Positions 1 to 9,529 of a DNA stretch of 64,000 nt are shown piece by piece; position 1 is the first letter of the stretch; every line of letters begins with the position of its first letter. The DNA is taken from NCBI RefSeq assembly GCF_030248535.1, contig NZ_JAHGAJ010000036.1:41208-105207 (forward strand), given 5' to 3'. Origin of the DNA: Vibrio sp. D404a (GTDB lineage Bacteria > Pseudomonadota > Gammaproteobacteria > Enterobacterales > Vibrionaceae). The notes under the pieces were generated by a model that saw only the letters and a list, made by a program, of their open reading frames with translations, was not told where the DNA came from and ran no database searches. The translations under genes were made by a program, and so were the position numbers.

Positions 1-337
1 CACATTGCATGCGAATTCGTTGGCCCTCATCGAGAATTTCAAAGTCTTTCCAATCCGATGTGATCGATATCAGAATGGAATCTGTAATGGTTTGACCCGA
101 TAAACTCGTCCCTGAACCTCGGAAGGTAATAGGCAAACTCATTTGGCTTGCCAACATCATTAGCTCAATCACTTCTTGCTCATTAGCAACTTGCACAATA
201 ACTTTAGGAACTAGTCGGTAAAAACTTGCATCAGTTCCGTACGCAAGCTTTCTAAGGTAATCGGTAATAATTCGTTCTTGAGGAATGAACTCTTTGGCGG
301 CGTTGATGAACGCTTCGTAGCTATCTATCCCTTGCAT
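1..337 (-). CDS. Dld-type FAD-binding dehydrogenase, N-terminal part (partial)
   Basis: The gene reads leftward off the window edge, so only about 112 N-terminal residues are visible, starting MQGIDSYEAFINAAKEF. The stretch ending in ITFRGSGTSLSGQTITDS is the typical start of a PCMH-type FAD-binding domain as found in D-lactate and glycolate dehydrogenases (Dld-II and GlcD families). In the family this domain binds FAD and passes electrons from a 2-hydroxyacid to the respiratory chain, and many members carry a C-terminal Fe-S domain, which would lie outside this window. The ATG at 337 is preceded by an AGGA-like ribosome binding site. Substrate cannot be decided from this part. Confidence 0.75.
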   Translation of the reverse strand, partial: MQGIDSYEAFINAAKEFIPQERIITDYLRKLAYGTDASFYRLVPKVIVQVANEQEVIELMMLASQMSLPITFRGSGTSLSGQTITDSILISITSDWKDFEILDEGQRIRMQC

Positions 338-543
338 CACATTGTCCTGTCTTTAATTGTAATTATTTATCACAACACTTTAACAGGTTGGTTACTTTGT
401 GATTAGTAAGCCCTAAAGCGTTTTACTGTTTCCAAAACATTACTAATAGAGTTAGGCTGTAGTCACTGCAAGCAATAAAGGCTATGCTCACTTAACCCTT
501 CTTGCCTTAGCACTTATATTCTCTACAAAACAAAAGACTCACT

Positions 544-789
544 ATGAAATTTGATATAAACGCACTAAAACACCACCAGCTGGTTGAAGATGGTCAATTA
601 GAAGGGTGTTATATTCATCAGCCAGTACCAGGCAGTCAGCAAGATGACAAAGCCGTTGTGGAAGAGCGCAAAGCGCTGGAGAAAATGGGGTTTAAGGTGG
701 TTCAGGTTAAAGCAAAAGGTGGGACAACAACCTTTGCAGAAGCGATGCAACAGTTAGCGAAGAAGACGGGGCACTCACCCAACAAATAG
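544..789 (+). CDS. Small conserved-looking hypothetical protein (81 aa)
   Basis: I do not recognise this 81-residue protein (MKFDINALKHHQLVEDGQ). It is hydrophilic, with no signal peptide or membrane segment, and the C-terminal half is probably helical. Codon use looks like that of a real gene, and the stop lies 9 bp before the next start, so the two probably form a small operon. They sit just upstream of the Gabija-like pair but are separated from it by about 150 bp. A link to defence is only positional. Confidence 0.55.
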   Translation: MKFDINALKHHQLVEDGQLEGCYIHQPVPGSQQDDKAVVEERKALEKMGFKVVQVKAKGGTTTFAEAMQQLAKKTGHSPNK

Positions 790-798
790 GATGGATGA

Positions 799-1272
799 AT
801 GAAGAATACAACCCCACAATCTATCGCCCCTAATTTGGATAAATGGCCTGTTGGCTCGCATGAGCGCCTAATAAATGGGTATTGGGAGCTGGGTATGATG
901 AGATTTCATACTTTCACTAATGAGTGTAGAGAAGACCTCCAGAATACATACAATCGCATCAACAATGGATTAGGGGTTCAAACGATCTACATCGACCTAC
1001 TCTCACTTGCAGATAAAGATTACAGAAACAAGTCGCAAATCATGGATATCATCCTAAGTGATAAGCCAACGTGGATCTGGTTTATTAATTGCGAGGGGCT
1101 TCTAAATGATTCTCTGGCTAGCTGGTTACGCTCAATCCTCACCACATGTAATGTAGATCATATTCGAGTAACTTTTGTGCTCGATAACCAAGAGCAGTTC
1201 AGCAGTATCTTCCAGCGTTATTCCGCGCCACTATACCAATCGACTATGGCTCTCGATCTTCAGAAGAGCTAG
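799..1272 (+). CDS. Hypothetical protein (157 aa)
   Basis: Function not recognised. The protein is soluble and rich in Trp and Asn. Residues about 60-140 alternate hydrophobic strands (TIYIDLLSLA, TWIWFINCEG, IRVTFVLDN) with helices, which resembles the core of a Rossmann or P-loop fold, but no Walker A motif is visible. It follows the 81-aa gene by 9 bp. A purine-rich ATGGATGA stretch precedes the start. It could be an accessory of the downstream OLD/UvrD pair or an unrelated housekeeping gene. Confidence 0.5.
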   Translation: MKNTTPQSIAPNLDKWPVGSHERLINGYWELGMMRFHTFTNECREDLQNTYNRINNGLGVQTIYIDLLSLADKDYRNKSQIMDIILSDKPTWIWFINCEGLLNDSLASWLRSILTTCNVDHIRVTFVLDNQEQFSSIFQRYSAPLYQSTMALDLQKS

Positions 1273-1422
1273 CTCGGTTCTGCCCCAAAACTTGATATTT
1301 CTAAAAAACCCTCACCGCCTAATATGATAGGGTTTACTTATCAATTGGTTGCTTAAGGTGTAATTAGATTTCTTGATTATTTAAGCGACTCGAACAGAAT
1401 CCTCTACAAACAAGTGGTAAGC

Positions 1423-3459
1423 ATGTTATTAAAGAAACTAGTAGTATCTGGCTACAAAAGCATATCCATAAGCCATCCTCAAACAATAGAGTTTGATCCT
1501 CAGCTAACAGTTTTTATTGGTCACAACGGAACAGGAAAAAGTGCCACGTTAGAGGCTCTAAATAAGTTGTTTTCAATCGACCATTCTTTACGTGGTATTG
1601 TACCTTCTGATTTTCACTTACCTGACGATGTGGATCCTGTAACACCAAGAAATTTAACTATAGAGGCATGGTTCAGTCTTGCAAACGGAAATCCATCGAT
1701 TCCACCTTTAATTAATGGACTTACAGCATCTAGTTCAACTGGTGAAATCATATTTAGGGTTCGATTGGAAGCAAGCCTAAGCTTTGACTACAACCCTCTA
1801 GGAGATGTAGACGAAAATATTTGGGTAATCGATGGTGATATGGAAGAACCTGAAGACGATAATAAGCATCGTTTGTCTGCAACCCAAAGGAATGCGATTC
1901 AAGTCAACTATGTACCTGCCAATAGAGACCCATTAGTTCAATTAAAGTACTCATCAAAAGCCATATTGGGTCGTTTACTCAAGGCGATTAAATGGTCAGA
2001 GGGGGAGCAAGAGTCTTTTGAAGCACAAGCTCAGCAACTGAACCAATTAGCATCAGACAACCCAGCTTTAACCCAAATCACACGCGCGATTAATCACAAT
2101 TGGCAGGAGATATACAAGGGGCGTCACCTCACTCAAGCTGGGCTTAATTTTCCTGTCGGTGATGTGGATGAAATATTGAGACTTATACAGCTTCAGTTTA
2201 TGCCAGATGCAACTGGAAACAAGGTTGATACTAGTCGACTAAGTGATGGCCAAAAATCTCTAGTTTACTTTGCTCTAACCAAAGCATTATTTGATATAGA
2301 TAAAGCGACACGACAAGCTGTTGTTGATAATCAACCATCAAATTTTGATGCTGATAAGATGAAGTTACCTATTTTTAGCTTGATCGTGCTTGAGGAGCCT
2401 GAGAACCATTTATCACCACACTATTTAGGTCGAATAATAAAGCTAGTAAAAGATTATGGTGCGACTGAACTCTGTCAATCAGTTATTTCTACGCACTCCG
2501 CTTCATTGGTTGGGCGTATAGAACCAACACAAATACGTCATTTTCGACTAGAAAATGAGAATATATGTACCAAGATTCAAGCCTTATTATTGCCTGAAGA
2601 TACTGATGAGCAAGCTAAGTATATTAGCGAAGCTGTAAAGGCCTATCCAGAAATTTACTTTTCTAAACTAGTGATACTAGGTGAAGGCGATAGTGAGCAG
2701 GTTGTTCTTCCGAAGTTGCTGGAACACTTTGGAAAAGACATTGACGGTCATTCAATATCGGTGGTTCCACTTGGTGGAAAGCATGTTAACCATTTCTGGC
2801 GTTTGCTTAATTCTCTAAAGATCCCTTTTGTTACACTATTAGACTTTGATATTGATCGTAATGGTGGTGGTTTTGGCCGTATGAAGTATGTCGTGGAACA
2901 ATTACTTTTAATGGATGAAATAAAGAGCGATTATATTAACGAAAACATTATCCCTTATATCCCCGACTGGAGTAGCGAGCGAAACGCTGATTCATTTTCA
3001 ATACATTATGAAGATGGAAAAACAAGGATAATTACAGATGAATTAGAAGCATGTAATGTTTATTTTTCTAGTCCACTAGATATCGATTATTCAATGATTT
3101 GTGCTTTTCCTGAGATCTTTTGTGAAAAAGATGAAGCCTATGGAGAGAGAGGTCCCTCTGATGGCAAAGAAGATGAGGAAGAAGAAGATACTGTAAAAAG
3201 AGAGGCGGCGCTAATTAAAGCTGTACTCAAAAAAGGAAATGTTGGTAAACGGTTTGATTTTGGGTCAGATTGGGAAAGGAACTTCTTATGGTATCGCTAT
3301 CGTTTCTTATCGAATAAAAGTAAACCTGCATCTCATGTTCGTATGTTTACTAAACTTGAGGAGCAATATACATCTCGAGAGATACTAGAAAAGTTACCAC
3401 CAGAGTTAACACGATTGATGGAACGCATTGTTGAATTATCCGAACAGGTAGTTGAGTAA
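1423..3459 (+). CDS. gajA: Gabija GajA-like OLD-family ATPase/TOPRIM nuclease
   Basis: About 678 aa. The N-terminal ABC-type ATPase has Walker A GHNGTGKS (residues about 33-40), signature LSDGQKS, Walker B LIVLEEPENHLSP and switch STHSAS. A C-terminal TOPRIM domain follows with the Glu of VILGEGDSEQ and the Asp pair in LLDFDID. This order is that of OLD-family nucleases. Pairing with a UvrD-like helicase overlapping by one base (TAATG) matches class 2 OLD/Gabija, where GajA is a DNA nicking nuclease restrained by nucleotides. It is somewhat longer than typical GajA (about 580 aa) and has an acidic low-complexity stretch (DEEEEDT) late in the protein. A GTG at 1414 is in frame, but ATG 1423 starts the beta strand expected first. 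The gene is more AT-rich than its neighbours, which suggests transfer. Confidence 0.85.
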   Translation: MLLKKLVVSGYKSISISHPQTIEFDPQLTVFIGHNGTGKSATLEALNKLFSIDHSLRGIVPSDFHLPDDVDPVTPRNLTIEAWFSLANGNPSIPPLINGLTASSSTGEIIFRVRLEASLSFDYNPLGDVDENIWVIDGDMEEPEDDNKHRLSATQRNAIQVNYVPANRDPLVQLKYSSKAILGRLLKAIKWSEGEQESFEAQAQQLNQLASDNPALTQITRAINHNWQEIYKGRHLTQAGLNFPVGDVDEILRLIQLQFMPDATGNKVDTSRLSDGQKSLVYFALTKALFDIDKATRQAVVDNQPSNFDADKMKLPIFSLIVLEEPENHLSPHYLGRIIKLVKDYGATELCQSVISTHSASLVGRIEPTQIRHFRLENENICTKIQALLLPEDTDEQAKYISEAVKAYPEIYFSKLVILGEGDSEQVVLPKLLEHFGKDIDGHSISVVPLGGKHVNHFWRLLNSLKIPFVTLLDFDIDRNGGGFGRMKYVVEQLLLMDEIKSDYINENIIPYIPDWSSERNADSFSIHYEDGKTRIITDELEACNVYFSSPLDIDYSMICAFPEIFCEKDEAYGERGPSDGKEDEEEEDTVKREAALIKAVLKKGNVGKRFDFGSDWERNFLWYRYRFLSNKSKPASHVRMFTKLEEQYTSREILEKLPPELTRLMERIVELSEQVVE

Positions 3460-5138
3460 TGACTGATTGGAAGCCATCAGAGAACATAGAAGCTACAACT
3501 GAACTAATGGATATTATTACCTGTGATGCATCGGTTGCTGTACTAGCAAGTGCAGGTGCAGGAAAAACAGAGTTGTTGGCCCAAAAAGCAAATTATTTGT
3601 TCTTTACAGATAAATGTGTTTGGCCAAAAAGAATTTTATCTCTTACGTTTAAAACCGAAGCTCAGTTAAACATAAAAGAGAGAATAAATAAGCGTTGCGG
3701 TCATAAAGCTACACGTTTTGACTCTTTTACATTCCACGCATTCAGCAAAAGTATCGTTGATAGATTCAAAAATATTCTTCCTGAAAATGAGCGTCCGATA
3801 GACAATTACGATATCGTCTTTCGTCGCCAAGATGCCAATGGCTCCAACAAAATATTGATGGACAACTTGCTAGCTTTGGCACTACGCATCTTGCGAGCAA
3901 GAGAAGATCTACGGACAATGTTTTCTTATTCTTATGCATATGTTTTTGTGGATGAGTTTCAAGATACGACTAATGAGCAATACGAGTTGTTACAATTGTT
4001 GTTTCAGAACTCCGATACTAAGATTTTAACTGTTGGAGATATTAACCAAAGTATCATGTTATGGGCCGGAGCTCGTCAAACTGTATTCACTGACTTTTTA
4101 AATGACTTTTCGGCACAAAAAAAACTCCTAGTCAAGAACTACCGAGCATCTAGTGAAATACAAAATGTTCTAGCAGTAGTATTGCAATTTGTACAGAACC
4201 CAAAATCTACAATCCAAGAAGTATCAACAATTCCGGAAAACTGCTCTCTAAATGCTTTCAGTGATGAACATCAAGAAGCCTCATTCATTGCTCACAGTAT
4301 AAATGAAGCAATCAGAAGTGGTATCAACGCAAGCGATATTTCTGTTTTAACTAAGCAGCAAACATCACAGTACACTGAAATATTGAGAGCTGAGTTAACG
4401 AAGCTTGGTATAAACAACCTCGACATGACCGACCTACAAGATGCATTAAAAGAACCTCTTGGGCAATTATTCTCGCAGTTTTTAAAAGCGTTAGTGCATC
4501 CTGAACCCAAAGTCATGACCGAGCTATTTAAAGTTAATTTAGCCTTAAACAAGGTTGAGCCCGATGATGATAAAGAAGAAGCATTAACTACTTCTCTAGT
4601 TAATTTTATCTCTCTAAAACAAGAGTTAATAACAATAGCAACAACGGCTGATGACTTATTATCTTATATTCAAAGCTTTATTCATGAGATTGGTATGTCA
4701 AAAATAAAAGGAAGATGGAAACAATATAAATCCTCTGCTTATTTTAGTCATGTATGGCAAGCGCTTGAAGTACATTTGAGAAATATGTGTAATCAGACCA
4801 ATTCATTAGAAGATGCTGCAAAGCTATTTAGTGCTGAGAACGCTGTACATTTAATGAACATCCACAAGTGTAAAGGTCTTGAGTATCATACTGTATACTT
4901 TATGGGGTTAGAAGATCAGGCTTTTTGGAACTATTCCGAACAAACATTTGAGGATAATTGTGCAATATACGTTGCCTTGTCCCGCGCTAAAAATCACATA
5001 TGCGTAACTATTAGTAAACGTAGAGAACATAGGGTTCATTGGCAGCATGATAATACGACTTCAACATTTGTTGCCGTAAAGCCTGTTATAAGTTTGTTGA
5101 AAGATAAATGTAAGTTTGCTGCTATGAGCCATGCTTAA
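3459..5138 (+). CDS. gajB: Gabija GajB-like UvrD/Rep-family helicase
   Basis: 559 aa superfamily 1A helicase. Visible motifs are Q/I region with ASAGAGKTELL (Walker A, residues about 28-35), motif II VFVDEFQD, motif III VGDINQSI, motif IV KNYRAS, motif V NIHKCKGLEYHTVYF and motif VI YVALSRAKN. The start codon overlaps the gajA stop, so the two are translationally coupled. In Gabija the GajB helicase is thought to sense DNA ends made by GajA and to help in DNA degradation and abortive infection. The protein is shorter than UvrD (about 720 aa), as expected for GajB. Low GC matches gajA. A terminator hairpin follows at 5249. Confidence 0.85.
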   Translation: MTDWKPSENIEATTELMDIITCDASVAVLASAGAGKTELLAQKANYLFFTDKCVWPKRILSLTFKTEAQLNIKERINKRCGHKATRFDSFTFHAFSKSIVDRFKNILPENERPIDNYDIVFRRQDANGSNKILMDNLLALALRILRAREDLRTMFSYSYAYVFVDEFQDTTNEQYELLQLLFQNSDTKILTVGDINQSIMLWAGARQTVFTDFLNDFSAQKKLLVKNYRASSEIQNVLAVVLQFVQNPKSTIQEVSTIPENCSLNAFSDEHQEASFIAHSINEAIRSGINASDISVLTKQQTSQYTEILRAELTKLGINNLDMTDLQDALKEPLGQLFSQFLKALVHPEPKVMTELFKVNLALNKVEPDDDKEEALTTSLVNFISLKQELITIATTADDLLSYIQSFIHEIGMSKIKGRWKQYKSSAYFSHVWQALEVHLRNMCNQTNSLEDAAKLFSAENAVHLMNIHKCKGLEYHTVYFMGLEDQAFWNYSEQTFEDNCAIYVALSRAKNHICVTISKRREHRVHWQHDNTTSTFVAVKPVISLLKDKCKFAAMSHA

Positions 5139-5248
5139 GACATCAACATACTTTTACTTATCCGAATAAACCAAGTTAGAGTTGACTCTCTAGTTTAGAT
5201 ATGTCCAGAAATAAGCTAGCCCTTTATTGCACAAAGCCACCAAACAAA

Positions 5249-5278
5249 AAACCAGCCTACATCACTATAGGCTGGTTT
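5249..5278 (+). terminator. Intrinsic terminator between gajB and melB-like gene
   Basis: An 11-bp perfect stem (AAACCAGCCTA / TAGGCTGGTTT) with an 8-nt loop, followed by T-rich sequence and preceded by an A run. It lies between two convergent genes and can serve both strands. Confidence 0.7.
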
Positions 5279-5328
5279 CTGTAATTAGAGATTTATGCCC
5301 TCTATTTAGGCTTAATAGATTAGATAGT

Positions 5329-6702
5329 CTATGCTTCTGCCGTCACTCGTTCGCCCTGCTCTACTTGGTCTGCATCGTCTTTGTTGAAGCCTTCGTGTAG
5401 GCGGTAGTAGCGTTGGTAGATAAGGCCACTGATGGTCATCATGATTGCCGGTAGGCCGATCATCATGAATTCTAGTCCCATAATAGTGCTTGCTGATTGT
5501 TCTACGTTTGGCACATAACCCACAACAGATAGACCCACACCAACAATGAAGCCACCCGCAGCACCTGCGAATTTCACAAGCATTGTTTGTACAGAGAAGA
5601 TAACGCTCTCGCTGCGGCGGCCAGTTTTGTGTTCACCATAGTCCACTACGTCTGCAAGCATGACTGTTTGCAGTGCATTCGCAATACCCACACCAAACTT
5701 GATTGCAGCGCCTGCCATACCAATCATTAGCGCGTTAGCTGGAGCGATGAAGCCCATCAATAGTAGAAGTACACAAGATAGAACAGGGAAACCACAAGCG
5801 ATAGGCCATAGAAGCTTACGTGGTAAGAATGCCGCAATACGTGGGAACAAGAACACACCCGCTACTTCAGCTGCACCTGCCACCGCCATGTAAACAGGGA
5901 ATAACTCGGCGTTACCCAGTGCGTAAGAGAAGTAGTAAATCGCGAAGCCACCAACAAGTAGGTTAGCAATTTGGAAAGACAACACAGTGCCGATAAGCGC
6001 TTTAAGTTGGTCGTTCTTACCAATGATAGTAAGCACATCTTTAAAGCTGAATTTTTCTGCTGGTTTTGCGTTAGCTGGAGCTGCTTTTTCTTTGACGTTA
6101 CGTGCAATCAAGAATGCGCTCATCACGAACAGAACCGCAATCAGCATCGCAACATTGAAGAAGCCGTCACCTTGGTTACCGTTACCAAGCTCACCCACAA
6201 TGTGTAGGCCGTAGGTACCTGTAATGAACCATGCAAGGCTTGCAAACAGACGTGGCCACACGACCAGCTTTTCACGCTCCTGACGTTCACTAGACAGTGC
6301 CGGAATCATTGACCAGTAAGGGATATCCATAATGGTGTAGGTAAGCCCCCATAGGATGTATGCCGCTGCTGCGTAGATGTACAGAGTCGTACCTTCAAAC
6401 ATGTGCGTGCTGAAAAGGCCGACCAACACAATCGCATTCAGCATTGTACCAATCACAATCCAAGGGCGGAATTTACCGAATTTTGAGCGTGTGTTATCAA
6501 CGATGACACCCATCATTGGATCGGTCACAGCATCGATAATACGTGCCGCTAAAAAGATGGTACCAACGAACGCGGCAGAGAGACCTGCGACATCCGTAAA
6601 GTAAAACATTAAGAAAATGTAGATGGGTGCACAGGCGAAATCTTTACCGAGTGCTCCGAGGCCGTAGGACAGCTTGGTTTGTAGCGTAATTTTATCAGAC
6701 AT
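5329..6702 (-). CDS. melB: GPH-family sugar:cation symporter (MelB-like)
   Basis: 457 aa polytopic membrane protein of the glycoside-pentoside-hexuronide:cation symporter family. The N-terminal LSYGLGALGKDFACAP and the loop DPMMGVIVDNTRSKFGKFRPW are family signatures, and about 12 membrane helices are visible. The family imports galactosides such as melibiose or lactose with Na+ or H+. The alpha-galactosidase gene lies upstream on the same strand, separated by a terminator-like hairpin, so melB has its own promoter with an operator palindrome at 6833-6848. Because the region also holds lacZ, the substrate could be melibiose, raffinose-type sugars or lactose; the sequence does not decide. Confidence 0.85.
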   Translation of the reverse strand: MSDKITLQTKLSYGLGALGKDFACAPIYIFLMFYFTDVAGLSAAFVGTIFLAARIIDAVTDPMMGVIVDNTRSKFGKFRPWIVIGTMLNAIVLVGLFSTHMFEGTTLYIYAAAAYILWGLTYTIMDIPYWSMIPALSSERQEREKLVVWPRLFASLAWFITGTYGLHIVGELGNGNQGDGFFNVAMLIAVLFVMSAFLIARNVKEKAAPANAKPAEKFSFKDVLTIIGKNDQLKALIGTVLSFQIANLLVGGFAIYYFSYALGNAELFPVYMAVAGAAEVAGVFLFPRIAAFLPRKLLWPIACGFPVLSCVLLLLMGFIAPANALMIGMAGAAIKFGVGIANALQTVMLADVVDYGEHKTGRRSESVIFSVQTMLVKFAGAAGGFIVGVGLSVVGYVPNVEQSASTIMGLEFMMIGLPAIMMTISGLIYQRYYRLHEGFNKDDADQVEQGERVTAEA

Positions 6703-6832
6703 TTTAGTTCCTTAGTGTCGTACTGCTGTTCATTCCCCTAACTAGAATGGAGAGCGTCGACGTCTTTTATTTATATTTCGAGGGTAATGCTACTCACACA
6801 CCAGCCACCTTACTGTGATCAAAAACCGCCTT

Positions 6833-6848
6833 ATGGAAACGTTTCCAT
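6833..6848. promoter_or_regulatory. LacI/GalR-type operator upstream of melB
   Basis: Perfect 16-bp palindrome ATGGAAACGTTTCCAT, 130 bp upstream of the melB start. The central AAACGTTT with flanking GG/CC fits LacI-GalR family operators. An identical 16-mer lies upstream of the alpha-galactosidase gene. Confidence 0.7.
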
Positions 6849-6989
6849 TAAAGTTATAGAAATGAGACATTGAGCACGAAAGGTTACACACCACTACGAA
6901 ATAAAAATAATTTTCTCCTTTTAAATTAACAACTTAAGTCAATTGATAATAATAACAATTATCAATAAGATATTACAATGAAACGCAAA

Positions 6990-7020
6990 AAGCCACACAA
7001 ATTTCAAACTTGTGCGGCAT
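6990..7020 (-). terminator. Terminator-like hairpin after the alpha-galactosidase gene
   Basis: Stem GCCACACAA / TTGTGCGGC with one mismatch; read on the minus strand it is followed by a run of T. It lies 50 bp after the alpha-galactosidase stop. The rest of the 6703-7071 gap is AT-rich promoter sequence with the operator at 6833. Confidence 0.6.
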
Positions 7021-7071
7021 TTTATTCCCTTGTTTAGGGACCTATTTTCGTTGAGATGAAAAGCTGTGGTT

Positions 7072-9195
7072 CTATGCTATGTCGATACGCTGAAGTTTGA
7101 TTAACATAGCACTCTCGGCATCCAAAATTGGCATCGTGAGACCAACCTCAGCGCACCAATCACCTGATAATTCGCAGCCCGATTGAGTCCAGGGTGGCTG
7201 ATAGTTCACGATATCGTCATAATTAGATGGTTTATCCAATACCGTGACTCGGTATATCGCTTGTGGATCCAACCCAGGTACACGCAAATGGCCACTCAAT
7301 GAATTGGTTGGCATCGCAAGCTGTGCAATCATCACGACAGCTTCCGACTGATCGTTAGAGACAACCGCATGAATTTGGTGCGCTTTATCGTCAGTTGGGA
7401 TACGCCAAGTGCTGCCGCTGTGCAGTAATGGACGCAACATTTTGTGTAGCTTGATGTAGCGCTCAAATCCCTCTTTCTCCACTTGCTCTTCTTTCACAGG
7501 GTCAAGTTCAATACCCATATGACCGAACAGTGCGGTAAGCCCACGGAACTCGATGTTATGGCGACGACGAGTACTGTGGCAATGGCTCGCACCAATATGA
7601 CTGCCCATCACTTCGGGTGGGAAGAAGTAGCTCATACCACGTTGAATAGATTGACGTTCAAGCGCGTCATTATTATCTGAAGCCCAGAATCGATGAGTAC
7701 GTTTCAGCACCTCAAAATCGATTCGACCACCGCCCGCCGCACAAGACTCAATCTCTACTTTCGGGTGCTTTTCGCGAACTTTATCGACTAACTGATAGTA
7801 GCGCTGGGTTTGATTGTGCGCTGCAGCCTGACCTAAATGCGCAGGCTGAACGACTTCGCGGTTCATGTCCCATTTGATGTAAGCAATATTGTAGGTCGAA
7901 AGGAAATGGTCCAGTCGCTCAAGCAAGAAGTTAAACGCATCATCATTTTGTAGGTTGATGACGTATTGGTTGCGACCCGTTGGTTGCTCGTAGCCATCGA
8001 CAGCCAGCAGCCAATCGGGATGAGTGCGATACAGATCTGAATCTTTATTGATCATCTCTGGCTCGAACCACAAGCCAAATTCCATTCCTAGATTGTTTAC
8101 GTGTTCTACAATCGGATGTAAACCATTTGGGTATTTGCTTTCACATAGGAACCAATCCCCTAGCCCAGCTTTGTCTCCGTTGCGTCCTTTGAACCAGCCA
8201 TCATCGATGATAAAGCGTTCAACCCCCATCTCTGCCGACTGAGTAGCCATCGACATGATATATTCTGGATCGTGGTCGAAGTAGATACCTTCCCACGTAT
8301 TAAGGTGAATAGGGCGAGGCTTGACGTTGAAATCTCTTGGTAAAATAGTCTCGCGTACATGAGAGTGAAAATGGTGACTCATGGTATTCAAACCTGAGTT
8401 GCTATGGCTCGCGTACAACCAAGGTGTGGTCAAGCTTTCACCCTTTTCCAACGCGACTTCACCCGGCAGATAGATCACCTCTGCTTGCATGTATCTACGA
8501 CCATCAGCCTTAACATCAACACGCAGCCTGTGGTTACCGCTCCACGCAAAGTGAAAACCCCATACGTCACCACTCATCTCATCAAAGTGTGCGGTGCCAG
8601 CAACCAAAGCGGGATAATGCTCATGCGAAGTGCGACCACGGCGATTCTCTTGTTGATACCCACCTTGTAGCAATGGCTGACGAACCGTTTGGAATTCATG
8701 GACCCAACGACCGTAGTAAGTCATTAGCTCATTCGCTCGCGCAGGCAAAGGTAAGGTGTTCGCAAGGCGGTTGATCTGATACACACCCTCTTTGGTATTC
8801 GTTAGCGTATGACGCGTTTTGACCACGTCATTGGCGTCTAACAACAGTTCCGTTTTTAACTGCAAACCAGCAACGGCATCTTCACTCTCAACCACGATGC
8901 CATTCTGGTCTTCTTCAACATGACGGATAACAAATACCGGAGCCCAATCTTGACCATTGCGATGTCCTTCAACGCCAGGACTACTAAATAGACCACGACC
9001 AAGCTCTGGGTTCAAAGTCATCGATACATCATTGTCTAAACGCCCGTACGGCACTGGGCGATACAAAGCCCTGCGATACTCTTTGTAATCGCCGCTTACC
9101 TTCTTACCCCAATGCAGGATCTCGGCATAATCACCAAGCTCTAAGATCAGCTGCGTTTGCTTACCTGTTAGCTCAACCAGTGTTTTATCCGTCAT
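7072..9195 (-). CDS. GH36 alpha-galactosidase
   Basis: 707 aa, the usual length for bacterial GH36 enzymes (AgaA/RafA type). The catalytic barrel shows FIIDDGWF, the nucleophile motif YIKWDMNREV and the acid/base region FWASDNNDALERQSIQRG. These enzymes hydrolyse alpha-1,6-galactosides such as melibiose and raffinose. No signal peptide is present, so it acts in the cytoplasm on sugar imported by the neighbouring symporter. A GGTAAG ribosome binding site precedes the ATG. A LacI-type operator lies 78 bp upstream. Confidence 0.92.
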   Translation of the reverse strand: MTDKTLVELTGKQTQLILELGDYAEILHWGKKVSGDYKEYRRALYRPVPYGRLDNDVSMTLNPELGRGLFSSPGVEGHRNGQDWAPVFVIRHVEEDQNGIVVESEDAVAGLQLKTELLLDANDVVKTRHTLTNTKEGVYQINRLANTLPLPARANELMTYYGRWVHEFQTVRQPLLQGGYQQENRRGRTSHEHYPALVAGTAHFDEMSGDVWGFHFAWSGNHRLRVDVKADGRRYMQAEVIYLPGEVALEKGESLTTPWLYASHSNSGLNTMSHHFHSHVRETILPRDFNVKPRPIHLNTWEGIYFDHDPEYIMSMATQSAEMGVERFIIDDGWFKGRNGDKAGLGDWFLCESKYPNGLHPIVEHVNNLGMEFGLWFEPEMINKDSDLYRTHPDWLLAVDGYEQPTGRNQYVINLQNDDAFNFLLERLDHFLSTYNIAYIKWDMNREVVQPAHLGQAAAHNQTQRYYQLVDKVREKHPKVEIESCAAGGGRIDFEVLKRTHRFWASDNNDALERQSIQRGMSYFFPPEVMGSHIGASHCHSTRRRHNIEFRGLTALFGHMGIELDPVKEEQVEKEGFERYIKLHKMLRPLLHSGSTWRIPTDDKAHQIHAVVSNDQSEAVVMIAQLAMPTNSLSGHLRVPGLDPQAIYRVTVLDKPSNYDDIVNYQPPWTQSGCELSGDWCAEVGLTMPILDAESAMLIKLQRIDIA

Positions 9196-9272
9196 CTTGT
9201 CTTACCTTGAAACTGGAAATTACGTCGCATCATAATGAAATCTTAGAAAGAATCTGTGACGAACCCCTAATG

Positions 9273-9288
9273 ATGGAAACGTTTCCAT
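9273..9288. promoter_or_regulatory. LacI/GalR-type operator upstream of alpha-galactosidase
   Basis: Same perfect palindrome ATGGAAACGTTTCCAT as at 6833, here 78 bp upstream of the GH36 start codon. Confidence 0.7.
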
Positions 9289-9529
9289 TATATTTTTTAT
9301 AAAGAATAGATTGTGTCGTTCAGTAAAGTGCTTGCTTATATTACGTAGTGATTCACTGGTCAAATGAGCAGAGATAAACATCGAGATGGTTGATATACAC
9401 CACATCAGATCGTGTTTAAAATCAATTAAAATACCATCAATTTCAAACTCTTAAAAACATAACTCAATCATTAAGGCGACTAAACACCCATTTAGCTCAC
9501 CGACCTCTTGCAGTCATCAAATCGTCACC

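Noticed and set aside
7483..8774. Several plus-strand reading frames inside the alpha-galactosidase gene
   Set aside because: Antisense shadows of a strongly coding frame with complete GH36 motifs.
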